The notes under the pieces are model-generated. The model had not been told where the DNA came from. It saw only the letters and a program-made list of their open reading frames with translations, and did no database searches. This document shows positions 1 through 9,259 of a DNA stretch of 32,997 nt, in pieces. This DNA is from Candidatus Aminicenantota bacterium (GTDB taxonomy: Bacteria > Acidobacteriota > Aminicenantia > Aminicenantales > Aminicenantaceae): the NCBI GenBank assembly GCA_003648765.1, contig QMPV01000015.1, forward strand, positions 1-32,997, read 5' to 3'. Positions within the stretch are counted from its first letter, which is position 1. Each line of letters opens with the position of its first letter. Position numbers and translations under genes: made by a program.

Positions 1-2
1 AA

Positions 3-98
3 TCCTTCCCTGATTATGGAGCAATTATTTATGATGATACCGGCCAGCTGAAGATGGTCGGTAAATCTTTCTCCTTTCAATCATTAATTAATCAATAA
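3..98 (+). CDS. 3' end of a CDS truncated by the window start (…SFPDYGAIIYDDTGQLKMVGKSFSFQSLINQ*)
   Basis: Only plus-strand frame open from the window edge to a TAA at 96-98; protein-like composition. No family recognised. Confidence 0.4.
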   Translation, partial: SFPDYGAIIYDDTGQLKMVGKSFSFQSLINQ

Positions 99-141
99 AT
101 CCAATCCATAAGAAACCACCCTCAGTTTTGATTAAAAATTA

Positions 142-468
142 GGCTTTGTCCCCAAGTGGCGGGAATGAAGTTACTACATTAAGGCGAAGGAAAATGTCTT
201 CGCTTCTGTTCAGATTTTTAACGCCATTCCTTCACCGCCCTTCTCGAGGCCGGCGAAACTGCGCCCGAGCAACTCGAACCTTTGGACTTTATTCTCTGTT
301 AATATGAGTTTCAAAACTCTAATTCCATCGTGCTCAATACATTCTCGGCGCCCGAGGCGGTCGGGTTCCCTCGAAGGACGGTTCCGGAAGGCTAAATCTT
401 CAATGTCGCTTCGACATTCTCCTTCGCCTTTTGTTCGATTTTGCTTCCCGTCACTTGGAGACAAAGCC
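142..468. mobile_element. MITE-like non-autonomous element, 327 bp, with terminal inverted repeats and 8-bp target-site duplication
   Basis: Left end ggctttgtccccaagtggcgggaa (142-165) matches the reverse complement of the right end ttcccgtcacttggagacaaagcc (445-468) at 22/24 positions. Flanked by direct repeats AAAAATTA at 134-141 and 469-476. No transposase-like ORF inside. Confidence 0.82.
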
Positions 469-584
469 AAAAATTATAATCTCCAGGAAAGCGAGTTCGG
501 TGGTTGAATTTGTCTCTATCTGGGTAATTTCTATTTATTTATCTTTCTTACTCTAGTTATTATTCTAGTTATTTATTTTTCTTT

Positions 585-2078
585 CTATTTCTCAACCGGC
601 TTGGGCTTGACCGGAGGCTTAAGGTCTGGTGGCAGGGGTGAACGATAGGGTTTGCCCTTGGTTTTTTCCAGCCACTCCGCCCGCATTTTCTTCAATATCT
701 CTGGTTTAGTGAGAAAATCGAGGCCGGTCAGAGCCATCACTTTACCAGCGGTAAGCATGGCTTTATGGCCGATGCTCATGCCTCCACAGGCCACGGTCGA
801 CCAGTGATGGCCGGGTGTCCCCAGAGGTTTACAAGCAATGCCTAGAGTTGTCGTCGGAGTAATCCAACTTACGTCGGCTACATCAGTGGAACCACCACCC
901 CAGCTCCGCCCCGGTTTTCTTAAAGGTTGGATTTTCCTATCCAGGCCTTTGGGCTCTAAGCCTAAATTTTTTTGAATCTCCCGGGCAAATTCTTCCTCTT
1001 TTTCATCGAAAGAAGGAGGGCCCACCAGCAGGAGATTGCTATAGACAACCTCGCAACCAGCTTGATTGGGCAGTAAATTATAAACCCCACTGATAAAATG
1101 AACTTTATAGGTGGTACCCGTCATCTTGGCCGCACCTTCAATAATATCCAGCACCCGGCGATAATCTTCTTCCACACTCTCCCGGTCAGCATCCCGGACG
1201 TAGTACCAGGCCCGAGCATAATCGGGCACCACATTGGGAGCCAGGCCTCCATCGGTAATAACATAATGAAGACGAGCCGTAGGCTTAAGGTGCTCTCGGA
1301 GATAATTGAGGCCTACATTGGTCAACTCAATGGCATCCAGAGCACTGCGGCCATGCCAGGGATCGCCGGCCGCATGGGCTGTTTTACCGAAAAACTCCAC
1401 TTCAAATTGATTTAACGCGTTAGAAGAGCCGAGGGAAACACCATTTCTTGAACTGGGATGCCATTGAATACAGGCATCCAGATCATTAAAAAGACCTTCT
1501 CGGGCCATGAAAACTTTGCCCACCAAAGTCTCTTCAGCTGGGCAACCAAATAACTTAATGGTGCCGGCTAGATTATTTTTAGCCATGACTTCTTTGAGAG
1601 CTACAGCCGCCGCCGTCGAGGCCACGCCAAAAATGTTATGCCCACAACCATGACCTGGTTGCCCTTTCACTAAAGGCTTTTTGTAGGGCACGGTGTCCTG
1701 AGAAAGTCCGGGCAGAGCATCGTACTCGGCCAGAATTCCAATCACTGGTTTCCCTGTCCCATAGACAGCCACAAAAGCCGTCGGCATTCCGGCCACACCC
1801 CGTTGAACCAAAAAGCCATTTTTTTCCAAATAGTCGGCCAACAAAGCTGAAGACTTATATTCCTCCATAGCTATTTCAGCAAATTCCCATATTTTCCGAT
1901 TAAGCTCGGCCAGCTCACTGAAATGTCCTTCCAACCAGGTGAGGGCCTCTTTCTTTAAGGGTGTTAATTTGGCTGGCTTGACCTCAATAACCGCCGGATC
2001 TTTGCTTTTAGTTTGAGAAAAAGACCAGGCCACCAGAACCAAACCCAGGATTAAACCCACTAGGAATTTCTTTCTCAT
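585..2078 (-). CDS. Secreted M20-family peptidase/amidohydrolase (AbgB-like)
   Basis: N-terminal signal peptide (MRKKFLVGLILGLVLVAWSFSQ); M20-type motifs GILAEYDALPG, GHGCGHN, GCPAEET, WHPSS, and a GGGSTDVADVSW C-terminal block. RBS AAAGGAGGT upstream on the minus strand. Confidence 0.88.
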   Translation of the reverse strand: MRKKFLVGLILGLVLVAWSFSQTKSKDPAVIEVKPAKLTPLKKEALTWLEGHFSELAELNRKIWEFAEIAMEEYKSSALLADYLEKNGFLVQRGVAGMPTAFVAVYGTGKPVIGILAEYDALPGLSQDTVPYKKPLVKGQPGHGCGHNIFGVASTAAAVALKEVMAKNNLAGTIKLFGCPAEETLVGKVFMAREGLFNDLDACIQWHPSSRNGVSLGSSNALNQFEVEFFGKTAHAAGDPWHGRSALDAIELTNVGLNYLREHLKPTARLHYVITDGGLAPNVVPDYARAWYYVRDADRESVEEDYRRVLDIIEGAAKMTGTTYKVHFISGVYNLLPNQAGCEVVYSNLLLVGPPSFDEKEEEFAREIQKNLGLEPKGLDRKIQPLRKPGRSWGGGSTDVADVSWITPTTTLGIACKPLGTPGHHWSTVACGGMSIGHKAMLTAGKVMALTGLDFLTKPEILKKMRAEWLEKTKGKPYRSPLPPDLKPPVKPKPVEK

Positions 2079-2600
2079 CTGTGGTTAACCTCCTTTATCC
2101 ATAAGTGATACTCCAAATAAATTCATTTGACAAGGCAAAAAAACAGACCAATTTCTCTTTCTTTTTTGGACAAGGCTGGCTCCAGGTCTTAACAGCCAAA
2201 AGAAGTTGGGCTATTGGTAACAATGGATCCCTAAGGGAAGAGAGGTTATTGAGTTGAGTCAGAATTGGAGTCACCCATTAGAAGGGAATTGTCAGGGGGG
2301 AGAGCCGAATTGGGGGAGGTTTGCACTTTTGACTTTTGACAGCCAAGAAAGTCACCCAGGAAAAAAGTTAGTGATTAACTCGCCTAAAAGTGTCTCCCCC
2401 TTCTTCTATTATCTTATCCGACACTCCCCTTTGCACCTGCGGGGACCGGCTATGGGAAGGAGTTTTTAGATAAAACTAACTTAAAAAGCAAGAAAATTTT
2501 TGTTATTCAAATGTGTCCTGCCAAGCCCTCATGGGCGAGACTAATTTCTTCCCTTTAGATTTAGATTAAGATTAGAAATATGACAATCCTTAAAAAGAGG

Positions 2601-2935
2601 CTATTCCTGAGGGGAGACAAATTTTTCCAAAATAGCTTCAATATCTCTTTGGGGACGAAACCCAACTATTCTTTCCACTTCCTGGCCGTCCTTAAAGATA
2701 ATTAAAGAAGGAATAGCCATAATCTGATATTTGACCGCAGTTTGCATATTTTCATCGGTATTCATTTTAAAGAATTTAGCTTTGCCGTTGAATTTCTCGG
2801 CTACCGCCTCAACTACTGGCGAAACCATCCGACACGGACCACACCAGGGGGCCCAGAAATCTACCAAGACTGGTAGATTTGATTCCAGAACTTCTTGTTG
2901 AAAATTACTGTCAGTAACTTCAGGAATATTAGCCA
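2601..2935 (-). CDS. trxA: Thioredoxin
   Basis: VDFWAPWCGPCRMVSP active site and thioredoxin fold motifs (FFKMNTDEN, MAIPSLIIFKDG). The start at 2935 (MANIPEV) is preferred over the ORF-track start at 2954 because GGAGGAGAAAAG lies just upstream of it. Confidence 0.95.
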
Positions 2936-3222
2936 TTTTTCTTTTCTCCTCCAAAATACATGGTTAGGATTTGTTTGACGTTCTTATCTACAATGCGATA
3001 ACAAACCCGATTCTTTTCTTTCTTTCCCTTAACAATTCCCACCGTCCGTAAAATCTTCAGATGCTGGGAGGTGTTGGGTTGAGAAATCTGAAGGCACTTC
3101 TGCAGTTCCCCCACACAACATTCTTTTTCCAGCAAATTATGAAGGAGTTTCAGGCGGGCAGGATGGGCCATTGCCTGAAATATCCGGGATATCTTTTTGT
3201 ATCTTCTAATACTTTTCTGCAT
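2929..3222 (-). CDS. ArsR/SmtB-family winged-helix regulator
   Basis: FQAMAHPARLKLLHNLLEKECCVGELQKCLQISQPNTSQHLKILRTVGIVKGKKEKNRVCYRI is a typical ArsR HTH; ECCV cysteine pair at the alpha3 position. Overlaps trxA. Confidence 0.92.
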   Translation of the reverse strand: MQKSIRRYKKISRIFQAMAHPARLKLLHNLLEKECCVGELQKCLQISQPNTSQHLKILRTVGIVKGKKEKNRVCYRIVDKNVKQILTMYFGGEKKNG

Positions 3223-3256
3223 ATTCTTTCCTTCCTCTTTAAGATATTTCAGAATT

Positions 3257-3284
3257 ATTATATTTTTTTTATATTATATGTCAA
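3257..3284 (-). promoter_or_regulatory. Sigma70-type promoter of arsR-trxA
   Basis: Minus strand TTGACA (3279-3284), 16-bp spacer, TATAAT (3257-3262), about 35 nt upstream of the arsR ATG. Both hexamers match consensus exactly. Confidence 0.8.
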
Positions 3285-3299
3285 GTTTACTAGTGACAT
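3278..3299. promoter_or_regulatory. Putative ArsR operator (inverted repeat ATGTCA-N10-TGACAT)
   Basis: atgtcaagtttactagtgacat: perfect 6-bp inverted repeat with 10-nt spacer overlapping the -35 box. Confidence 0.65.
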
Positions 3300-3426
3300 T
3301 TAGTTCAGGTTTTCACCTTTTGCCTTTAATTGGAACTGGCCAATGAGAGGAATTATTCACTCGAGGTTCCCTCCCTTTCTTTTTTCCCTTTGCTTCAAAA
3401 ACTGAAAAGTGAAGACTTGATCCCGT

Positions 3427-4950
3427 TTATTCATTTTTGTCAAAAAGGCGATACTGAATGGCCTCGGCGAGAAAAACCGGATTCAAGAGCGAGGAGTTAT
3501 CTCCTTCAAGATCAGCAATTGTCCGGGCCACTTTAAGAATTTTAACAAAAGCCCGGGCACTAAGATTCAAATTTTCCATAGCTCTCTCCATCAGTCTTTC
3601 ACCGGCGGCATCCAAACGGCAATATTGCTTAATCTCAGTTAAATTCATCTGAGCATTACTCCAGATTCTTTCTCTCTTGAACCGCTGAATCTGCTGCTCT
3701 CGGGCGGCCACCACTCTCTCCCGGATTTGGGCCGAGCCTTCACCCTGGCTCATTGAAGTTAACTCTTGAAATGATATTTTCGGTACCTCAATCTGAAGAT
3801 CGATCCGGTCTAAAAGAGGTTTGGAAAGAGGGGCGAAAAAGCGGGCTTTCTGGGAAAGATAATAGTCACTGGAGTTGGCTAACACGGTATAGCTCTCCTC
3901 AAAAGAATTCATGGCGGCCACCAGCATGAATGAACTAGGGAAAGTCACCCGACTATGGAGGCGCGAGATGGTCACACAGCCGTCCTCAAGAGGCTGACGT
4001 AAGTTCTCCAGGACTTGACGTTTATACTCGACAAGTTCATCCAAGAAAAGAACACCCCGGTGGGCCAAGCTAACCTCACCTGGCCGAGGGATAGTCCCTC
4101 CGCCGATTAAACCAGCCGCAGTGACACTGTGGTGGGGGGAACGGAAGGGACGATGAACAATAATCTGACCTCCAGCCAACAGCCCGGCCACACTATAGAT
4201 TCGAGTGACTTCAATTATTTCTTCTTCGGTCATCGGCGGCAGGATGGAAGGAAGCCGGCGAGCCAACATCGTTTTTCCCGCCCCCGGGGGGCCCACCATA
4301 AGAAGATTGTGGCCTCCAGCGGCCGCAATCTCCAGCGCACGTTTAGCCTGGTGCTGACCGCGGACATCCTGAAAATCGACCTGATAAGTTACATCCGGAG
4401 AAAAATGATCAAGAAAAGAGTCGGCCGGAACAAACTGTTGTGGGTCACGAAGAAACTCAATAATTTCTCCCAATGAAGATAAGCCATAACAGCGGAGGCC
4501 GCTAATCAAAGAGGCTTCAGGTAGATTCTCCTTGGGAATCACTAATCCCTGGAAACCTTGGCGTTGGGCCAAAAAAGCAGCTGAGAGAACACCTCGGACA
4601 GGTTTCAAATGGCCATCCAGGGCGAGTTCCCCCATGAAAAGATAATCCTTGATCCTCCTCACAGGGAAAACCCCTTGATGGGCCAATAGACCAACAGCAA
4701 TGGGGACATCAAAAGAAGAGCCTTCTTTCCGTCGATCAGCCGGAGCAAGATTAATAATTAATTTTTTCCGCGGCAAGGCGTAGCCACAATTAATCAGAGC
4801 GGCTCTCACTCTTTCTCGACTTTCCCGAATGGAAGCATCAGGTAAACCCACCAGAATAAGACCGGGCAAACCCACAAAAGCATCCACTTCCACTTCCACC
4901 AACTCAGCTTCAATGCCTGCCAGTGAAGCGCTCGCCACTTTAAATAACAT
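3427..4950 (-). CDS. comM: YifB/ComM family Mg chelatase-like AAA+ ATPase
   Basis: Walker A GPPGAGKT, FRSPHHSVTAAGLIGGG, GEVSLAHRGVLFLDEL and SARAFVKILKVARTIADLEG. The start MLFKVASASLAGIEA at 4950 is more family-typical than the longer ORF start at 5031. Confidence 0.93.
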   Translation of the reverse strand: MLFKVASASLAGIEAELVEVEVDAFVGLPGLILVGLPDASIRESRERVRAALINCGYALPRKKLIINLAPADRRKEGSSFDVPIAVGLLAHQGVFPVRRIKDYLFMGELALDGHLKPVRGVLSAAFLAQRQGFQGLVIPKENLPEASLISGLRCYGLSSLGEIIEFLRDPQQFVPADSFLDHFSPDVTYQVDFQDVRGQHQAKRALEIAAAGGHNLLMVGPPGAGKTMLARRLPSILPPMTEEEIIEVTRIYSVAGLLAGGQIIVHRPFRSPHHSVTAAGLIGGGTIPRPGEVSLAHRGVLFLDELVEYKRQVLENLRQPLEDGCVTISRLHSRVTFPSSFMLVAAMNSFEESYTVLANSSDYYLSQKARFFAPLSKPLLDRIDLQIEVPKISFQELTSMSQGEGSAQIRERVVAAREQQIQRFKRERIWSNAQMNLTEIKQYCRLDAAGERLMERAMENLNLSARAFVKILKVARTIADLEGDNSSLLNPVFLAEAIQYRLFDKNE

Positions 4951-5621
4951 GGTCAAAGAATCACCCCAAAGATTAGAGGCCTCAACCTCAATATAAAGAC
5001 GGCTGCTCAGGAAGCTTTTTTTCAATCCCAAGAAAATAACAAAAATCTTCGACTTCGCGAATTTGAGTAAAAGTTATCCGAGAGCTCTCATTCTGAGAAT
5101 AATTTCTCCAGAGATGGAAAAATAACCTTTTTTTCTCCCCTCCAAAGCCTTTTTTAACAACCCTGCCGCTAAAAGCGTCTATCTTAAATGTCTTAAATCT
5201 GAACTGAGATTCGCTTTAAATGGAAAGACTCACCAAAACCCCTTCGCCCCTCTTCTCTAAAATTGTCCTCCAGGGATAACAGGTAACGCTTTGAAGGCAA
5301 CTATAATGAACTTAGTTTACGAGTGAGAATTTATCCTCTTATCCTCTTATCTTTCCCTCGAGAAAAAGATGTTTACCCTTACCCGTGAAAGGCCAAGGGG
5401 GTTCATGGTACCAATAAGTCAAAATTTAGGATTAGGCCTTCACCTTTTTCTTGGAGGGTTAGCCAAAATTTATTGGAGATAAAGCTAATAATTATCTCGG
5501 CTCAAAACCTAACTCGACATAGCTCGACCATGGAAGCTAAAATAAACCAAAGCTAGGCTTAAAAAGAAACCTCTTCCCCTTTATAGCCTTTTTAAATCCA
5601 AAAAAACAATCAGATTTCTAT

Positions 5622-6455
5622 TTACTCATCCTTAAGAGAAGCAAATTCTTTGGCTAATCTTTCTAATTCTTCTTCGACATCCTTAGAAGATTTGAGTTTG
5701 ATTTTTGTCACCCGCAGGGGCACATATTCCTTGGGTTTGGGCTTCTTTTCTTCCGGTTTTGGCGAGGGTTTTTCCTTCTTTTCTTCCTTAACCAATTCTA
5801 CCGGCGGCTCTTCTTTCCTTTTTTCTCCAAATACCTTTTCCCTGATAATCGGCACCACCATTTTGGCCATCAGCTTTAAACTGTCCAGGACTCCCACACC
5901 GTTAATGGCAATAGCTTCGATATGAGGCAACCCCCGGGGATTCAACAGATTGTTGAATGTTTCAACGGGAATCAAATTAGAAAGATCTCTTTTATTATAT
6001 TGAAAAACAATCGGAGTCAAATTTAAATCTATGCCGTAATCATAAAGATAACGTCTCATCTCTTCAAAGCTTTCCAAATTGGCATCCAGTAGCGGGGCCT
6101 GAGAGTCGGCCACAAAAATAATCCCATCAGCTCCCTTCAAAACACTCCGCCGGGAGGCTTCATAAAACACCTGGCCTGGTACGGTTAGCAACTGGAAATG
6201 AACTTTATAATCCTTGATCAGGCCGGCTTTAACCGGCAGTAAATCAAAAAATAAAGTCCTTTCTGTGTCTGTTTCCAGACAGACAAGTTCTCCCCGTGAG
6301 TTTTCATCCAATCGGGAATAAATATAGCGCAGATTGGTCGTCTTACCACTCAAACCGGGGCCATAATAAACCACTTTAATGGCTATGGTTTTGGTCGCGT
6401 GATTGACAAAGGCCACTCTTTCTGGTCCCTTTCTTTGTAAAGTTAACACAATCAC
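5622..6455 (-). CDS. MglA-like small Ras-type GTPase with Lys/Pro-rich C-terminal extension
   Basis: VVYYGPGLSGKTTNLRYIY, TVPGQVFYEASRRSVLKGADGIIFVADSQ and FQYNKRDL match MglA motifs. About 70-aa tail rich in K, E and P. Confidence 0.88.
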   Translation of the reverse strand: MIVLTLQRKGPERVAFVNHATKTIAIKVVYYGPGLSGKTTNLRYIYSRLDENSRGELVCLETDTERTLFFDLLPVKAGLIKDYKVHFQLLTVPGQVFYEASRRSVLKGADGIIFVADSQAPLLDANLESFEEMRRYLYDYGIDLNLTPIVFQYNKRDLSNLIPVETFNNLLNPRGLPHIEAIAINGVGVLDSLKLMAKMVVPIIREKVFGEKRKEEPPVELVKEEKKEKPSPKPEEKKPKPKEYVPLRVTKIKLKSSKDVEEELERLAKEFASLKDE

Positions 6456-6710
6456 TCCCTTGAGTCAAACCAGCAGCCTTCTCTTTGTGGTTACTATTTT
6501 AAGATGACACATATTATTACTAATTTAAAATGTCACATTAGCTATAATCCTTCTGCTCGGTATTTAAGCTTAGCCGGGCGTAGGAAAGGCGAAAATTTAT
6601 GTTTACAGAGCAAGATTTGACCAGGATTGTGCTTGTTGAGCAAGTAATCAAAAGCGTTATAACAACGAAAGAGATTTCTCTATTACTGGTTTAAACTATC
6701 TGCTGATAAA

Positions 6711-6830
6711 GGGTCTCTAACACCATGATAATAAGAATGTCTGACACCATGTTTTAAGGGTGTCTGACACCATGGTAATTGGACACCAGGGTAATTGGTA
6801 ATTTTGATAGGATAAAGGGTGTCTGACACC
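6711..6830. repeat. Cluster of GGTGTCTGACACC palindromic repeats (locus A)
   Basis: Copies at 6739-6749 (core), 6759-6771 and 6818-6830, and a degenerate copy gggtctctaacacc at 6711-6724. The unit is a near-perfect palindrome GGTGTC-T-GACACC. Confidence 0.85.
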
Positions 6831-6995
6831 GTAATAGAATGATACTATGATAGGACTGATCCAAGGATAAGACATGACGATTATTTTATCTTCTTCCAGG
6901 CCCGCTTCCTGTTTTTCAAGTTCAAACATCACTCTAAAGTGAACCCCCTCTACTTTCCATCAATATTTGGAAAACCTCTTCGCTTTCTTTAATAT

Positions 6996-8192
6996 TTATT
7001 TCTTGCCTCCGCGGTTGAGACCCTCTAGAAAAGCAAAAACACGATGATATTTCTCTAGGATGATGTCCCAGGCATAATTTTTTTCCACGTACTTCTGACC
7101 ATTCATTCCCAGCTGAGACCGCAGCCGTTCATCAACCAGAAGTAGATCCAGGGCTTCGCCGAATTCGGCCTGATTGGAGTAATAAAGTCCGGCCTGCCCG
7201 GCCAGACAATGATCCTTGAGGGGTTCGGTCTTTTCCTGGACAAGGATCGGTGTGCCCAGGGCGAGTGACTCCAGAGCCGCCATACAGAGACTTTCAAAAT
7301 GAGATGGGTGAATGGTCACTAGAGCATTCTTCATCAAAGCTGTTTTGTCTTCGGAAGAAACAAAGCCAAGATATTTAATTTGGGGATGGGGCGGAATGTC
7401 CATCAACTTTTTACCAATAAGCACCAGATCGACTCCCGGCCGCCGGCGGGCATACTCCTGAAAATAATCCATCAACTCCTGACAACCTTTGCCTGGTTCG
7501 ATCCGACCGGCATAAAGAAGATAAGGCCGGGCCAGTCCGTAACGGGACCTTAAGGCAGTCTCATCAGGCATTGACGGGGTAATATCAACTCCCACGCCGA
7601 CGACATCCTGGTATTTCCCCTCAAGATTAAAAAGTCTGGTCAACATTCGTTTCTCGGCCTGGGTATTGAAAATAAAAGCCTGAGGCGCGGCGAACACCTC
7701 CTTCATCATTTCCAGATAGAGGGCCGGTTCATCGTGAGCGGTAGGCACTAAGGCCTTGGGCCGAGTGATCTCTTTTAACCCCCAGTAGGTATTGAAATAA
7801 AGATAAGTAAAAAAAACAAAACAGTCATATTCGGCCTGTTCCAAGCGCAAGGCTTCAATTAACTGAGGCACATAAGGCCCCTGCTCGGCCATCCATCGCT
7901 TTTCGTCCTCTGGAGAATGGGGATGGTGAAAAATCCAATCAGAAAATTCATTGAACTCATCGATATTTCTTTCTTTCTCCACCGGGAACCGTTTAATAAT
8001 CACCTGATTTAAAATCGACTCTCCCGGTTCATATTCATTTTTCCAGGTGATATAGCTCCGAGCGGTGGTGGTGAAAATAGTGCACTCATAGCCCTGCTGG
8101 GCCAGGCGCTCGGCTACCAGCCGACAGTGAAGCTCCGAGCCACCCATGACCTCCTGTCCATAGCGCTGAATAACAAAGGCAATCCGTTTCAT
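6996..8192 (-). CDS. GT4-type glycosyltransferase (paralog group A, copy 2)
   Basis: IAFVIQRYGQEVMGGSELHCRLVAERL N-terminus; LLYAGRIEPGKGCQELMDYF and HFESLCMAALESLALGTPILV motifs. Confidence 0.88.
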   Translation of the reverse strand: MKRIAFVIQRYGQEVMGGSELHCRLVAERLAQQGYECTIFTTTARSYITWKNEYEPGESILNQVIIKRFPVEKERNIDEFNEFSDWIFHHPHSPEDEKRWMAEQGPYVPQLIEALRLEQAEYDCFVFFTYLYFNTYWGLKEITRPKALVPTAHDEPALYLEMMKEVFAAPQAFIFNTQAEKRMLTRLFNLEGKYQDVVGVGVDITPSMPDETALRSRYGLARPYLLYAGRIEPGKGCQELMDYFQEYARRRPGVDLVLIGKKLMDIPPHPQIKYLGFVSSEDKTALMKNALVTIHPSHFESLCMAALESLALGTPILVQEKTEPLKDHCLAGQAGLYYSNQAEFGEALDLLLVDERLRSQLGMNGQKYVEKNYAWDIILEKYHRVFAFLEGLNRGGKK

Positions 8193-9259
8193 GAGCCACC
8201 TAATTCCTTGATGATCCGCAACAGCTTGGCTTCCAGTCCTTCGGAACGCAATTTTTCAATTCGGGCCCGTTGCCCTTGAACGATTTTTCTCTTTATCTCC
8301 TCTTGATGCACGATTAAATCAATCAACTCAGCCACCAGATCCACCCGTTTGGTGTGTAAAAGCACTCCGGCGCCCCCTAAAGTATAGGGAACCGCCGCCG
8401 CCGCATAGGCCACCACGGGCAGATCGAAAATCATGCTCTCCACCAGCGGCAGACCAAAGCCTTCATGTTCACTCATGGAGAGAAAAACATCGGCTGTCCG
8501 ATAAAGAGCGTACATCTGCTCATCAGTGATATGGCCGGTGAAGACGACTTCTTCCGGCCGTAGATAAAAATCATCTACTAATTTAATCAGGCTCTTATAG
8601 TAGGCGGGCAAAGAAGTGGTCTTGCCCACAATAATTAATCTTACCAGAGGAGAAATATACTTTTTATAATAAAAGACAATCCTGATCAGGTCATCCAGCC
8701 GTTTATTAGGCACAATCCGCCCGACAAAGAGGAGATTAACCCGACCATCCTGAAAGAGCTGTTGAAAAAACCGGTCGGGAGGCCGCTCATATTTCTGAAA
8801 GTCGATAAAAAGAGGAAAAACATCTGTCCGCTGGTAACCCAGTTCAGCCAGTTCCTGCCGATTATATTCTGAATCGGCCAGGGCTATATCCACCCGGGAG
8901 GCCATAAGTTTGACTTCCTCCCGCCCCACCCGGGCAATATGGGCCATCTCAGCACTGTAAGGACGGAAAAAATGTTCTGGAGTAATATTATGATAAATCA
9001 AAATTTTCCAGGAAGGCAGCTGAATAAATTTCTCAGTCAAAGGCGAAGGTAAAGCAAAATGGAAAATAGTCACATCAGAAGGTTGGGGCTGAGTAAACTC
9101 GGCCCACAGTCTCGACTGGGTCTCAAGTCCTTGGTCACGTTCCAGACAATATATCTCTGAGTGAAAGCCGTTTTTTTGGAGAAATTGTTTTATATGATAG
9201 GCTTCATCGCCGATGGCGTCGCCCCGGTGAAAAGTGGGGACCAGCTGATCCACCCTCAT
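8189..9259 (-). CDS. GT4-type glycosyltransferase (paralog group B, copy 2)
   Basis: LLFVGRIVPNKRLDDLIRIVFYYKKY and EHEGFGLPLVESM. Strong similarity to the adjacent 9256-10323. 4-nt overlaps on both sides. Confidence 0.88.
   Translation of the reverse strand: MRVDQLVPTFHRGDAIGDEAYHIKQFLQKNGFHSEIYCLERDQGLETQSRLWAEFTQPQPSDVTIFHFALPSPLTEKFIQLPSWKILIYHNITPEHFFRPYSAEMAHIARVGREEVKLMASRVDIALADSEYNRQELAELGYQRTDVFPLFIDFQKYERPPDRFFQQLFQDGRVNLLFVGRIVPNKRLDDLIRIVFYYKKYISPLVRLIIVGKTTSLPAYYKSLIKLVDDFYLRPEEVVFTGHITDEQMYALYRTADVFLSMSEHEGFGLPLVESMIFDLPVVAYAAAAVPYTLGGAGVLLHTKRVDLVAELIDLIVHQEEIKRKIVQGQRARIEKLRSEGLEAKLLRIIKELGGS

Noticed and set aside
210-507. ORFs 210..470 (-) and 304..507 (+)
   Set aside because: Both lie almost entirely within the TIR-bounded repeat element on opposite strands and lack family signatures; more likely by-products of the element than genes.
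2389-2425. AGTGTC…GACACT inverted pair as a third locus of the palindrome family
   Set aside because: Half-sites are 25 nt apart, with no intact unit nearby; likely chance.
5274-5291. I-SceI-like or 23S rRNA-like motif (cagggataacaggtaacg)
   Set aside because: Only a short resemblance to the homing-endonuclease site and to the 23S GGGATAACAGG segment; no surrounding rRNA or intron sequence.
5032-5621. Long intergenic gap as a riboswitch or ncRNA
   Set aside because: No recognisable conserved RNA motif, tRNA-like structure or clear terminator could be identified by eye; covariance searches would be needed.
6717-6932. ORF 6717..6932 (-)
   Set aside because: Much of the translation is the palindromic repeat read through (VRHP…MVSDTLKTWCQT); no protein-like features.
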